From contig WHVD01000033.1 of assembly GCA_015178975.1 (NCBI GenBank), positions 682,001 to 746,000 on the forward strand: a DNA stretch of 64,000 bases, given 5' to 3'. Shown one piece after another: positions 1-13,860 of the stretch. Under the pieces are notes generated by a model. That model saw nothing but the letters and a program-made list of their open reading frames with translations. It did no database searches and was not told where the DNA came from. The stretch comes from Hysterangium stoloniferum. Taxonomy: Eukaryota; Basidiomycota; Agaricomycetes; Hysterangiales; Hysterangiaceae. Each line of letters begins with the position of its first letter. Position 1 is the first letter of the stretch. A program made the position numbers and the translations under genes.

Positions 1-2114
1 CGTCTCTCGTTTTCTGTGGCTTACTTCGACGTCTAGCGTCAATACTATAATGCCAATTAGAAACTGGAAGGAGAGGAAGATTATAACACGGTAGCTCACA
101 AATATCATACATTAAAACACAGAGGGGTACGACTCCATACGGTGACTACCAGTTAAGACTTGCTTTCAGACTATTGACACAAAATGCCACTTACTCCACA
201 AAGCCCCTGTTATACGATAAATTTGCGTGACTAAAACCACGATTGAACCCTGTAGGGAACTGGGGTCCGTAACGCTTGACATTATAAGCGGGCAATAGGA
301 TAAGCTCTCACAGAGAGGGGAAAACGCAAGGTTGAGGAAATATTTTCGGGGTACTTATATAGGTCAAGTTTGGAAATTACATAATCCCCATCATTATTTA
401 GTTGGACCTGGCTCTGGATTGATAAGTGATGAAGGGGGCTGATCTATCCGAATCGAACGAACCATAACTTGAGTATAGTGAATTACCCCCTGCGTCAGTA
501 GGTCCGGTTATTGTTTACAATTTATGGGTCAAGGCAAGGGTGTTGGATATTGAGGATGTAGGTTTGCAAGATACATGGAGCTGAAGAGTTGCTCAGGGAT
601 GTTTGGGCGGTTTACTGGGTATATAAAGCGACAAGTATCCTCATCCGTTTGTAACGAGTTACTGCCATGTACTCTGCGAAACGGAAAGCTATTCAGTCTT
701 CGGAGCAGCACAGATTATTTTAATAAGGGGTGCTCACATTAGGTTATAATAAGGGGGGCGGCTCCCACTTATTTAGAAGCGACGCTTGACAGGATGATAT
801 CATGATCACACGAACTGCCAAGTGCAGTCATATAACCTTTTCGCTTGAATTCCTCTCGACGCTTATGGTTATTTTCTAGTAATTTGTCATGTTTTCAGTC
901 GCGGTTGATGGGACGTCCACGAATCGCATTATCATACTTAGGCACACTCTTGAAATGATCAGCAATGCGTGGATCCAGCTTACGTGATATGCACAGGAAC
1001 AAAAGCTGGTGCCACTGCTGACTGCCCTTGGTGCACCGCAAGATCTTTCCCCAAGGAGATGTATTTTAGGAAATGAATTTTTTGTACTAAACTTGTAACA
1101 GAGACCTTTTGTAAAAGTGGAAACAAAGGTACTAGGTTGAATTAGTAAATGACACATCTAGTTTCAATGTTGTGCATGCTAAAATATACTTAAAAAATGA
1201 CATTTCATCAGCATTTTGTAACTACATGAAATGAATCATTTAGGAAATGTATTAAGGCTGTACAAAGTGTTTCCAAAATTCAAACTTTGTCGTCTCCAGA
1301 GCAACCCATGCACAAAATTTTAAAGTTTGGACATATTTTGTACTAAGTGACTCATTTTTTGGATAAATTACCTGACTAAAAAGGTCCATCTTACAGGTGT
1401 GGTTCGGTACAAAGCGAAATTCATTTTTAAATGTTCATTTCCTGGGAAGGGATTACGCGGTGTATCAGGTCACCTCGGGAGTGTGCCTGCATTTAAGCGG
1501 GGCCAGCTGCCCAGCTGCTCATTCTGATATGTATTTATCATGCCTTGAATCAGGCAAGTGATGTTGTCGATTGGAAATTGTGAACAATTTCACAGGTAAT
1601 TAATAGTGGATGTGGCAACGACCATGCGACAACTATTCACAATCAAAGATATTTGTATGGATCCTAGCATCATACGGCGCCCATTTTAAAACTGTAGGAA
1701 CTACGTATCTCAACTCAATTAGAACTTGAGCCACCGGACAACTCTCAAAGGACAGTTAGAGCTCAAGGGAAGGAGTTACCATTGTGATCCATCTCTTTGG
1801 GGCAACCAGCAGGAGTGGGAAGTTCCGAAAATGCGCAGCACAATAACCTTCATCAATTTTAAGGCCATTATATTCTAGAATGGCTCTGCGTGTCTTGAGC
1901 ATCGACCGCAAAGGCCGAAGCGCAGCAGGGTATGCCAAGCACAACAACCGGTGGAATACGCGAAGTACAGCAAAACTAGTGGGGTGAGCTGGGAATTCAC
2001 CAGCACGTTAATTATTGCCATATTACGGGAATTTATCATAATGGGGGTTTTACAAATCTAGGGTTAAGAGCCAGGTATTGGCTATCATAGTTTATGTGGA
2101 GCGGGTGACTGTGT
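1..2114. other. Region with no recognisable gene
   Basis: I see no recognisable protein, RNA or transposon here. Open frames are short (up to about 93 codons, minus strand 876-1157) and resemble no family I know. The stretch is AT-rich with many stops in all frames. Confidence 0.5.
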
Positions 2115-2212
2115 GACGGCGTAGCCAAGTTGGTTAAGGCGTGTGATTAGAACTTAGTATTTCGAGTATCACATCCACTTTGTGGGCGTAGGTTCGAATC
2201 CTGCCGCCGTCG
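2115..2212 (+). tRNA. tRNA-Ser(AGA) with 15-nt intron
   Basis: The acceptor stem GACGGCG pairs perfectly with CGCCGTC (2205-2211), followed by discriminator G. The anticodon stem TGTGA/TCACA (2142-2146 / 2169-2173) encloses anticodon AGA at 2149-2151. A 15-nt intron (2153-2167) lies one base 3' of the anticodon, the canonical position for nuclear tRNA introns. The long variable arm (CCAC-TTT-GTGG), typical of class II tRNAs such as serine, and a TTCGAAT T-loop are present. A T-run follows as Pol III terminator. Confidence 0.95.
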
Positions 2213-2215
2213 GTA

Positions 2216-2220
2216 TTTTT
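2216..2220 (+). terminator. Pol III T-run terminator of tRNA-Ser
   Basis: Five consecutive T residues begin four bases after the tRNA discriminator base, as expected for RNA polymerase III termination. Confidence 0.75.
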
Positions 2221-4115
2221 ATGCTTCAACCATTAAGAGTTTCCAGTTTTTATTTCAAACAATCGAGCAGGCTTCCCAAAAAGGGACAATAATGAACAGT
2301 TCGAGAGAATGAACATTTGAGGCGTTGATACATTAGTGAGTATTTGCAAAGTAATACATATTAGTTACTACTGTGTTTCTTCTTTTGGTCAAGAGTATCT
2401 GCACTGTGAGGTATTGTTCTCCCACAATTATCTACAAGCAGTCTTGGTTCAGATGTTTAATCAAAAGGAAGATAGGATGTCTTGATTTCAAACCAGCAAA
2501 GGGTAATGTAGGGGAGATACTTGGCTTCATCTCACAGCCAAGCATTAATAAAAGGTATTGCTCTCACGAATGCTCGAAACATTGTGGGGCACCCAAGCTG
2601 CGGAAGTGCAGTGCAGCAAGGAATGAGCCTTCAAGGCTTCGGACTTCTGCAATGGAGTGTTGGAGGATCTTCCGTCTTGTATGCTTTATCTTAGTTATTC
2701 TTATCCTCAAAGAAGCATACGGTTTCATTTCTTATCCTATGATATTGATAGTTTCGGTACTCGGGTGATGTGATACTTTAATTACTTGTTAATTGTTTCC
2801 TTAAGCTTTTGACAAGTCCGCCGGTATGAGAGAATCCCAATCGTCCAGCTTCTCAATCAACAGCGCTATAGACTTAGAGTGAATAATATTTAAAAAAGTA
2901 AATCAGTCTGAGCCATGGGCGATATTGCATATCAGGAGCACCAGTGCCAAACCTACGAACGGGCGGAGGATTCAATGTTTAGACTCTCATAAGAACCAGT
3001 TGGCAAAAAAAGAGAGGTGTGCTGCCCCGACAATCACAGGCACTATGTCACAGCTGGTCGGGAATCCCTATTCAACCCCTTCAATGCATTCAAACCAGCT
3101 CGGAGAGATTGTGCATGCTGTGTTCGGTATATTGTCCCGGTATATTGCTCAGGTAGGCTAAATTACTCGCGTACGTAATTCCCACATCTTGTACCTGGAC
3201 TAACTAGTATTCCTCGAAACCAGATTCTTCCCCTCACGCTGGCTTCAATTAGAACACATCGTGGGAGTGCGGGGAAATTTGGATTTAATTAGAAGGAGCA
3301 TCGTGGGACTGTGGGGAATAACTCACTATCCTTCGTGGAGAAATGTGGCAAAGAAAGATAGGCCCAGAGATCATACAGTCTTGATGCTTTATGACAGGCT
3401 CACACGAAAGCTCTGACGCTCTTTCCGGCCGGAACATGGATGGGGCGCGAGTCTTATACTTTCAGTAAATTTGGGTTTTGGCCCTTTAAGTCAATATGGT
3501 GTTGACAACATTATCACAAATGGGCATTGTCATACCGATTGAAACCTTACTGCAGCCTATCAGATAAGCACGTGCTGGCACGATGGTTGGTGATGGTAGG
3601 CTATAGGTGGTCCGGGTACTCTCTGAGAGGAAAATGGCGTGCAAGGACGCGAAGAAATTGGAAATATTAGTGGTCTCTCGAGATTGAACGTTCAGGGTGC
3701 TAACAAGTTTATCATGTGCTCGGGTGGCTTTAGGTACCGGGATTTACTTTACAGCTATGCCAAGCAAGTAGGCGCTCAGATGAAATTGCTATCTTCAATA
3801 ATCTGTCGCTCTTCAGCTTTGGATAATTTCGTAATTGAAATTGGTTGTCTCAAGGGTCGTCCGAAAGGGGTAAAGACTACTACGGAGTCAGATACCGCCC
3901 CTAGCCGTTCAATGATCACCCCCTCTCTTAGACTGATCCCTCTGATTTGACAGGAGGTTTTCAGACTATAAAGCAGTTCAAGTTCCACTCATATTCTACA
4001 CCAACCGAATCCTAGATCATACTTGGAGAAATGCTTAACACTTACGAGTAATGTCTTGCTTTCGGAATCCACTCGGGTATACTGATGTTGCGTTCTGAGA
4101 AGTGGGCGACCTATC
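2221..4115. other. Intergenic, no supported gene
   Basis: No recognisable gene. The longest plus-strand frame (2373-2768) has no family resemblance and no coding pattern. Two imperfect copies of a short direct repeat sit at about 3248-3277 and 3287-3320, sharing AATTAGAA..CATCGTGGGA..GGGGAA; their meaning is unknown. Confidence 0.45.
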
Positions 4116-5350
4116 ATGCTTTGGTCAGTACCCCGAAGCACAAGCACAGCGTTTGGTAAGTGAAAATCATACCTGTAACAACTTGTAATTTCTTTTGACG
4201 CTATGGGATGTAGAACGTGCATTCATAGAGAGAAAGGACACGGAAGTGTTGCACGAGGTATGAATGGCCCGATCCATGCCTCACAAAAGTCATGAAAGCT
4301 AATTGATCCATAGCCTTTTAGCGAACCATTCTACTATGGTGTGTAGTATAGTTTGTTTCTCAACTCACCTGCCTTATTTCCTTATCATTAGGTCCGGAGC
4401 GACTGTCTGGACGTTATACAGAAGCCCAATGCAGTGCTTCAGACGCAAAGGATGTGACTTTTTCGGACACACTCCAACTTATTCTTCAAACCCAAGCGTC
4501 GTCTGATGGAAAATTAATCGTGGTGAAAGATATGGCATACTGTGAGTTTCTATTGGCAAGGTGGCTGATTATTGACACTTTTTACGCGTGTAGATGTAGT
4601 AAGACCAGATAAACTACATACATCAACATCACAAATTAATCCCACTGTATTTTCCGGTCGGTCTATCAATTCCTCGTTCGCTTTTCAACGACGTCATTCC
4701 GCTATTCCCAGACGCGGAGCTAAAGAAGTTCAGGCATACCTTCCTGATCCGCACTCCTGCGAAGACACTCCCGTCGTATTATCGGGCGACCATTAGCAAT
4801 TGCCATGATTTCGGAGAGTTTGATCCGAGCGAGGCCGGATTTGTAGAGTTGCAGGCACTCATGGTTTGTGACATATCTGGGTACTCAACTGCTCGCTTTG
4901 TATTAATTAAGCGGTATTGCAGGCATATACGAAGCATCTGCTTCCGAAGGATCGCTTGATACTTCTGGATTCGGCTGATCTTATTGCCGACCCTGAACGT
5001 GCGCTTCGTGCGTTCTGCACCGGAGTAGGCATTGAATTCGAGGACACGATGCTTAGCTGGGAAGCCAAACATGTCTCGATATTTGATAAATGGAAGGGAT
5101 GGGTGAGAGCACACCATTTCACAATTCCTGCTTACTTTTCACCATTTTTTCCTGGCTAGCATGACAATGCACGTGAGTGTCGCCGCTCTCTTCAGAAATT
5201 CATGAATATGCAACCCCCCTCCTAGAAAGCTCTACAGGATTTAAAGAAGTCAGGCACGAAGAGATTCATCTACCCGAAATAGTCAAGAATGCGGTCGACA
5301 ACAATATGCTGATCTACGAGGATCTGCAGGAATACAAACTACGCATATGA
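4116..5350 (+). CDS. Sulfotransferase-like P-loop protein
   Basis: Fungal sulfotransferase-like P-loop NTPase read over about eight exons. Exon 1 (4116-4155) encodes LWSVPRSTSTAF, the nucleotide (PAPS)-binding loop of this family. Then come RAFIERKDTEVLHE (4214-4257), PFSEPFYYG (4314-4338), a long exon ending VVKDMAY (4392-4541), the block HTFLIRTPAKTLPSYYR (in 4594-4863), LLPKDRLILLDSADLIADPE (in 4923-5102), a 13-nt microexon (5160-5172) and a last exon ending at the TGA 5348-5350. All introns have GT..AG ends of about 50-60 nt. ATG 4116 is the first Met after an in-frame stop at 4083. The frame slips by one base between about 4600 and 4660, from the KDMAYY frame to the FPDAELKKF frame, and no splice pair repairs it, so the gene may carry a frameshift. 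Substrate unknown. Confidence 0.75.
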
Positions 5351-6547
5351 ATTGATACGTGGTAATTCTGCCCGATTCCTGAACTGAAGGAGAGCGACAT
5401 CGGATACGTCTTATTCTTAATCGAGTCCGCTCAAGGATTCGCCTGTGTAAATACAGTACAGGAATACATGCCCTTAAAGGTATTTATATTTTCTCGATCG
5501 ATTGTCACTTCCGAGACGCGGCTAAGGCAAAAGCATTAATATTCGAAAGCGCCCTGTACCAGGGGTTTTGCCGGCATTTCTTCGGAAAGAGCAGGAAGCG
5601 CGATGGCACGCAGTGTCATGTCAGGTTACACACCATAGAGTGATCGGCTCTTATGCAAACTCGTGATGGCCTACACGTGTTCCTCTTGGTATACGGCCAC
5701 TTTCGAGACTCTTTCAAAAAGAGAACGGTCTCAGAGAACAGGAATGTCCGAATTATTGCGGTGTTAGTAGCGCCTTGTGTCTCTGTTTGAGCGAGAGGGA
5801 GATGTCGCTGTGGCTGGTGCCGGTTAGCTTCCTTCGGCAAGATAACGCAATAAGCACGATTGGTCTCGATTATATCCATCAAGAGCCAATAGTAGTTACC
5901 TTTTAGAGGAAAAGGACTGGTGGGCACTAACCAGTAGGGATTCACCAGTATGTGGATGGCTGAGATAACGTCATCGTAAGCGAACGGTGGCCAAGTGATG
6001 GATGTAAGTTTAAACCTATTAATTTAGTCCACTAGCTATCCCCTCCGGATTTCCGTTTAACACGCCGCAATAGCCAATTCCCACGTATGAGTACGGGTAC
6101 ATCTGAATGGGCCTTCTTGAATCTTCTTGATTCGGGAGGAATGGGATCCATGCGATAAACTCTCATCATTCTCCTGGAACGCATTCGGTCAATCCGTTGC
6201 AAGCACGATATCAATTCATTAGACTGGCATCACTCTCAAGTGGCGCCGATAATTTCCACGAGAATGGTATCGACGAATCTCGGGGCTCAATACCAAAAGC
6301 GATACTTAATGTGATGTGCATAGCAGTTCACACGACTTTAGCTAATCAGGCCTGACCCTGGACTTAGACTAGCTCTAGAATGATATACCGATCTTAGAAC
6401 CCATCCTCTCGCTTGCCTAGATGCGATCTCCACCGTTTTCCTCGCACTGCTGTCGGCTCCTGGCTTGCGATATATATAGGGAATCTTGCTCACCATCTCC
6501 ATGAGGCCCAGCTTGTTACCACTAGTAGCGTTTCGACACCACCAGAC
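5351..6547. other. Intergenic, no supported gene
   Basis: Separates two plus-strand genes. Open frames are short and unlike known proteins. Presumably it holds the 3' UTR of the sulfotransferase-like gene and the promoter of the MAPEG gene; I see no clear TATA box. Confidence 0.45.
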
Positions 6548-7303
6548 ATGAGTATATTCGACGTTCCTCAGTCAAACGCTCCCATGTATGTCATTTTCTT
6601 AAACTCGTCTTTCTGCGCTAACAAGTCTTGCTCGCCCTACGCAGTATTCCTTTGCTTGTAGTCCTCACTACCGTCATCCACATCCTCATTGCCAATGTGC
6701 TAGCCAGTCCAGGTGGCGCCGTCTCTCACGTACTGGGACCATTAATTTTCTTCGCCAAGTCCGATCTCCAGCGCATTACCGCAATCACAGGCTTCTTTTT
6801 CTTTGTAACCTACACTGTTACCTCTGGCCTCTCACTAATGGGTGCGGCGTTAGGCAATCCCGAGGGGTACAAGAATAAGGGTACGAAGCGGGCGCTGATC
6901 CTGTCCGCTGGAGCTATATTAACGCCACAACTCTTTCCTCCAGAGCCGCGGCTTGCCAAAGACATTCTAACGGGATTTCCACACCGCCTGACCGCCCTTC
7001 ACGATAACTTGCTGGAGATATTCCCAGGTGCTTATTTCTCCCGATGGCAGTTCTCTGCACATACTGAATCCCCCGGTTGCAGCATTCGTTATATGTGCAG
7101 CTATTACACTTGCGCTGCCGATATACGGCGTCGACCATCTGGTTGTGGAGAAGAGTATCAATTATCTGCTATTAGCGGCTTTCTCAAAGACCTTTATCTA
7201 TGTGCCTGCATATGCAATTGACTGGGATAATGTCCGGAGTTTTGCGCACTTGTTGGCCATTGGAAGCTTATTGGGACTTCTTATTGGTGTTGTAACGGCC
7301 TAA
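6548..7303 (+). CDS. MAPEG-family membrane protein
   Basis: Small integral membrane protein of the MAPEG (membrane-associated eicosanoid/glutathione metabolism) type. Four exons: 6548-6585, 6645-6880, 6944-7027 and 7083-7303, all with GT..AG introns that keep one frame. The spliced protein starts MSIFDVPQSN, runs into a hydrophobic helix (IPLLVVLTTVIHILIANV), then the family signature FPHRLTALHDNLLEIFPA and two further hydrophobic stretches, with SKTFIYVPAYAIDW near the C-terminus. In known relatives the xPxRxxxxxxN region marks the active-site loop. The exact reaction cannot be told from sequence; many fungal members are uncharacterised. Length (about 190 residues) is normal and nothing suggests decay. 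Confidence 0.85.
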
Positions 7304-8499
7304 ACGTGCGGGCATCACTTGTAAGGCGTATACCAAGTAACAGAAGAAAGCCGTCTATACCCTTATTCTTATCATTCTATTTTTTTTTCACACGGCACGT
7401 CTTATACCATGATGAATCTGCATGTTGTGTGGTGGGAGTCCTGCATTATTTCTGTATTCAGCCACTGAACTCTAATCGGCACCAGAGGAGAGCAGAAACT
7501 CAATGGCTCCCGTGGGTAATGACATTCTCACGTGGATTTAATTGAAGGCGGGAGTCAATTGAATTGCTACAAGCACTTCACTACGCAGGACGAGTTGCAG
7601 CATTTCCATGCCATCAATGCGCCTGCTTGGAGCCTTGACAGTTGACACCGATTTTGATTGTGAATTTCGGACTCGGGTGTGATCAGACTCTCACCGTGAA
7701 ATCCGAAGTAATACTATATGTGGTTCGCTCTGGGTTGAATCTATTGATAACACAGCGCCCTGTATAGAAGCTCTTATATTTAGATAATGATAAGAGTCTG
7801 TGATTCCATTGGTATATTTAATTGGGAGGTGTCGATGAATCAAGCCTTCAAGTTTGAATCACCTATGGCCCACAAGACCCTTTGCTAATTATAAACCAGG
7901 TTATCATTTTCCCCACATATATGAGCGGTTGGGGGAATTTATAAAAATATGCATCGATGAATAACACCCCGCATGTCATGCGCTGTTCTGGGGAATCTAA
8001 CAAGCGAGAAAGTTCATACGTAACAAGGCCGTTGCAGAGCGGAAGGGTCCTGATCATTCAAGCAATATATGGTCAAATGACGATATGTTTAAGGGGGAAC
8101 TTCTCTCAAGCCAAGCAGGAGCAGTGTGACCGCTGGTCGTTGGGTCCAGAGGCTAGCAGCGCATGTTCAATGAGTACCGGCCTTTTCTAAGTGGTCCTGG
8201 CTGAAGATAGTGCTTCCTTAATACCCAATGCTTGAAATAATGGGGCTTGAGCCTTTCCACGTCCCTGAAAGCTGTAGGCGGGACGGGTTTAGGTTATATT
8301 AACAACATTGACTTACTAGACGCCATAGTCAATTAGCGCGCTAGAGGCACTTGCCAGCTTTCCTCTTGGACATTTGCCATTGAACGCTTTTTAAATATCT
8401 ACAATAACAGCTGCAGGGGTGCAACAAATATATGTATGGACAAATCAGACCAAAAAAATATTACGAAATGAAATGAAAAGTGCATATTAGCATTAACTT
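7304..8499. other. Intergenic between convergent genes
   Basis: Lies between the 3' ends of the MAPEG gene (+) and the SWI3-like gene (-). No coding pattern; a few short open frames only. Expected to hold both 3' UTRs. Confidence 0.5.
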
Positions 8500-10545
8500 T
8501 TACACAAGTTGTTGGAGGCTTCCGTCATGAACCGGCGCCATGTCGCCATGCAACGGCACATCGCTAACTGGAACCACCTTTGTCCCTTGACTGCCAGCCG
8601 CAACGACAGACTGATATGCATCAGGAGGAATCGCCCCTGCAGCGCCATTCCTCAGCATTTCCGCTCGAATGCCCTCCAAGACACGCTTGATGCCCTGTCG
8701 TTCCGCAATGACACTAATCCTCGCAGTTTCAAGATTACGCCGTTCCTCCTCAAGCAATTCTTCCATTTCCTCAAAGTGCGCCATTTTGAGCTCGAGTTTC
8801 GTCAGGGTAAGCTTCACGAGATTGACCAGAGTGGACTTGATGTGTGTTTCTTCTACGCTCGCGAGAGAAGAAGCTGCTTTACCGGAGGCCTTGAGTGCCA
8901 AATCTGCAGCACGGCCAGCACGTGAGCGTGAGGTAGGTTTCTCGCTTGTCCGAGTACCGGATTCGTTCGCGGTAGGAAGTGTTCCGGTGGAAGGCTCCGC
9001 TTTTGGCACCGCCATATCATTATTGCTATTGTCCATGTCATCGTACATCTCCGAATCAGCTCGTGTCTGGCTTGCCATTTCCGCAGCTTCCTTTCCTTTC
9101 TGCTTGTCCACCTCGTTGTCTGTAAGCTCGCTTAAGGCATTCTTGGCGGCGTCCGCTGCTGGACCCGGGCCGACAACACCCGCGAGGAATGCAACGACAC
9201 TCATAATTGGGTTGTCTGCGCTTTCGAAGGGGACTCTGGCATAGCGGAGGGGACCTAGAGCTCCCTCTGATTCCTTCTCGATGTAAGGATCTTCGATTGG
9301 GAGTTCGAGGAACTTGCGGATACATTGATGCGCGGAACGAGTACCGACATGCTCCTCAATCTTTGTCCAGTCGTCTTCGTACATCTCCACGCCTTCGAGG
9401 AGAAGTAACACCTCCTGATCCGACCATTCATCGTCGCCAGTGGTGATGCCGGCGGATGCATTAGCCGAAGTTAATTTGACGAAGTCACCACTGAACATGC
9501 TGGATGGAAACCGGCCATCAAGATAGCATGGGGGACATAATTCGAAGTTTTTAATTTTAAGGGAGTGATATCGCACTGGCGTGCAATCCACCCCACACGT
9601 GTCGCAAGAATAACTGATCGAACGACCGTTTTGATTGGCCTCTGCGGTAAGCGCGTTGGCCTCCGTCTCGGACACCGCACGAGACGACTTCGCGGTTGTT
9701 TGATAAATGCTATTGCGAAGCTCGAGTGAGGTTGGACCGAGTGGCGTGTGTGGTTTGCCAGGCGCTGACATGCCGTTTGAGGCACCGTTAGTGGGTGGAC
9801 GAGTGCCAGGGTGGAGGGATTGCAAGCCGCGGGGTGTATCGAGGATGACGCGGAAATGGCCTGTGAACGGCGGGCCAAGCGCGGCAGGTCGCGTCTCTGG
9901 GTCAATCTGTGGGAGATGGTGGTTTAAAATGATGAGGGACGCGTAGGATACATAGATACATACCTGATAGTTGACGAGGCCCCATTGCTCCAAGAAAGCA
10001 TGAACACGCATGATGGCGCAGACATCGCCGGCCAGATTTCTCCGGCATGCTGTAACAGTGAGGTATTCAGTCGGCCGGAGCCTGTACGTGTTGATCATAA
10101 AATCGCGGTAGTCTTTATATATTGACGGGGTTTTGGAGCGGTTTCGCGAGTTAAAAAACTCTGGGAGTGCACGGCGCTCGACGGGGTGAATTTTGGCCAT
10201 GTCAAACCAAGCAGAATACGATGGAATGATAACCTCGTGAGTCTGCGCCGCAAGATACTTGCGCGCCTGGTCTTCGAGGCGGAGACGGTTCGCCTCGATT
10301 TGTGCGGGGTCTTCTTCGTCATTTTCGTCGGCCGACTCACCCTCGTCGTCGCCGCCATCACCCATCGACACATCTGCTACATCGTCACCATTTTCGCGTG
10401 TTCGCCGGCTACCGTGCTCTGCATCATCTGAGCTGGGATTTGCTGCACCTCTAGAACCATCTAGTCTACCGGGTGGTGAAACACGTGCCCTCTTTGCTCC
10501 AGATTGCTCACCCTCTGGTGACAAGGACCGCTTGGGTGAGGACAT
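8500..10545 (-). CDS. ssr2: SWI/SNF-RSC subunit, Rsc8/Swi3-like
   Basis: Chromatin-remodelling core subunit with the domain order SWIRM (VIIPSYSAWF onward, roughly residues 105-200), ZZ-type zinc finger (YSCDTCGVDC...ELCPPCYLDG, about 305-350), SANT (WSDQEVLLLLEGVEMYEDDW, about 370-420) and a C-terminal glutamate-rich coiled coil (MEELLEEERRNLETARI) used by Swi3 proteins for dimerisation. An acidic N-terminus and predicted nuclear role fit the family. I choose the ATG at 10543-10545 (MSSPKRSLSPEG); an in-frame ATG ten codons upstream (10575) is possible. A 57-nt intron (9907-9963) with GT..AG ends interrupts the SWIRM domain but is a multiple of three and has no stop, so the frame also reads through it. 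Spliced length is about 660 residues. Confidence 0.93.
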   Translation of the reverse strand: MSSPKRSLSPEGEQSGAKRARVSPPGRLDGSRGAANPSSDDAEHGSRRTRENGDDVADVSMGDGGDDEGESADENDEEDPAQIEANRLRLEDQARKYLAAQTHEVIIPSYSAWFDMAKIHPVERRALPEFFNSRNRSKTPSIYKDYRDFMINTYRLRPTEYLTVTACRRNLAGDVCAIMRVHAFLEQWGLVNYQVCIYVSYASLIILNHHLPQIDPETRPAALGPPFTGHFRVILDTPRGLQSLHPGTRPPTNGASNGMSAPGKPHTPLGPTSLELRNSIYQTTAKSSRAVSETEANALTAEANQNGRSISYSCDTCGVDCTPVRYHSLKIKNFELCPPCYLDGRFPSSMFSGDFVKLTSANASAGITTGDDEWSDQEVLLLLEGVEMYEDDWTKIEEHVGTRSAHQCIRKFLELPIEDPYIEKESEGALGPLRYARVPFESADNPIMSVVAFLAGVVGPGPAADAAKNALSELTDNEVDKQKGKEAAEMASQTRADSEMYDDMDNSNNDMAVPKAEPSTGTLPTANESGTRTSEKPTSRSRAGRAADLALKASGKAASSLASVEETHIKSTLVNLVKLTLTKLELKMAHFEEMEELLEEERRNLETARISVIAERQGIKRVLEGIRAEMLRNGAAGAIPPDAYQSVVAAGSQGTKVVPVSDVPLHGDMAPVHDGSLQQLV

Positions 10546-12279
10546 TGTTACAGAGCTTGTTTGGCTTAGTAACAAGGTTCGAGCTCCGCTGCCTTAATTT
10601 GTCACGGTACACTTGTCACTGTGTCACATATCCTGGTTGAGGAATCTTTTAGATTAAAGTTGATTATTCTTATTGTCCCGGGACTATAGGTTGGGTACGT
10701 AGGTGAAAGCCGTACCTTCTTATCAACAAACACGTCAATCTCATACCGACATATGAACTAATAATGACTGGGGGGAAAATAAAGTGGATTAGGAAAGATC
10801 CAAGATAATTTTTCACTCATTAAATTCCAGTCGACAAACGAACGACTCAGTATATGCGTCTTGGAGGTCCTGGCGCATGAAGATTTGCATCGAGGTATTG
10901 ACCACAGATAAGGAAGAGGGAACGTAAGACTGAATCTCTAGCAGCGAAATTGCCTTAAAATACACCTCTGGTTATCAACATATTAGTGGATCATGTAGGT
11001 CCAGGAGTCGATATAAGAAGGTATCCTCACTTCATAACGACTCACTGTTGTGAAGCATCGGGATCGACTTTTAATTGGAAGCACCGTTCTCCACGACGGA
11101 CGAAAATTGAGTTTTAAGAACGCTGCCCTGGTGAAAGCTTAGAGTCCGTTCAGCCCCGAAAACTGAGAGATTTGGAGTTCTCGAAAACTGTGATTCTATA
11201 CTTGTAAATCGCGATCACCCAGCTCTGATTATTATTTTAGCTAATGCTAGTAACTAGAAGTAGTAGTAATACCCAACTTGATAATTAAATATTTGATTAT
11301 TCCCATCACCCCACTATTCTGCAAATATTTATTATCAACTTCAAGCATATAAGTGATATCAGAAGAGACTCGTACTGTGGATGAGGGGAGATTCAATGAG
11401 AGCAAAAGATAGTGCATCAAGAAAGTGGGAAGATCAGTAAGTATGCCGTCTATATTGTCTAGAGCTCACTAGCTCGGCTAGACATACTTTCGCGAGATCC
11501 CTATTTACTAGTCGGTATAAAAGCTTACTATAGATCTAGGGAGGCTAGGGAGGCTACATGATGGGTGTAGACATTCCCAAATCCCTGATGTGAAGAGGCC
11601 TGCCGGATGTCGCAAGCCCCAATATCTCGCGAAAAATCCACAGCTATATTTCTACTTGGCAGAGGCCCAAAATCATGATATCAGGCTGAAAATTGTGTTA
11701 CTGAACAGGTCAGGAATCGCGGCGATATCGTACTTCGGTGAGTAGATTGATTATCATAGGGAATAGAACGGTACCTGAACAGCATACGTCCTTTCTACCT
11801 AGAGAAGTCACGTCACGTATGGATCACCTCCTGGTTCAAATTCAGGCATGACCCTTTCTTTTTTCAGGTTGAGGAGATAGGGACCCGGAACCTTGCCTGG
11901 TACCAAGGACTCGGCCTGATGTTCGCCAACAAGTGCCACTATGTGTCGATCTGTGTTTATTTGGTCAGTTGTATTTTTGTGCTAAAATGGGATATTATGT
12001 GGATCCTACGATATGATTCCTAAATTACCCCTGGGGTGCGAGTAAAAAGCTTATGCACATGCTCCTTTATGAAGTCTTCAGTTCATTGGAACCTTCACCT
12101 TTCTTCTCTCCATTATCTTAGAAATTATTTTAGAATAAGTCTCAACAAAGGAGACTTCTACATTGTTTTCTATTTCTTTGTCTTTTAAAATTCGATATAA
12201 CGGTCTTTCATTTGTAACCAGCTATAAAAATAATGTTTACTTCTATCCCTCTAGTACACATCTAGCAGAAGATCCCCTG
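10546..12279. other. Long intergenic stretch, nothing recognised
   Basis: About 1.7 kb without any open frame over 60 codons between 10.6 and 12.16 kb on either strand. It is AT-rich and holds the promoter of the SWI3-like gene and the 3' end of the OYE gene. No tRNA, transposon end or conserved repeat seen. Confidence 0.5.

Positions 12280-13860
<1,581 letters not shown>

Noticed and set aside
2373..2768. 131-codon plus-strand open frame with a hydrophobic end
   Set aside because: No family resemblance, no splice context and no neighbour logic; likely chance.
3639..3988. Overlapping open frames on both strands upstream of the sulfotransferase-like gene
   Set aside because: No recognisable domain, and the real gene can be read from 4116 onward without them.
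8669..9244. 191-codon plus-strand frame opposite the Swi3-like gene
   Set aside because: Antisense shadow of a strongly conserved coding exon.
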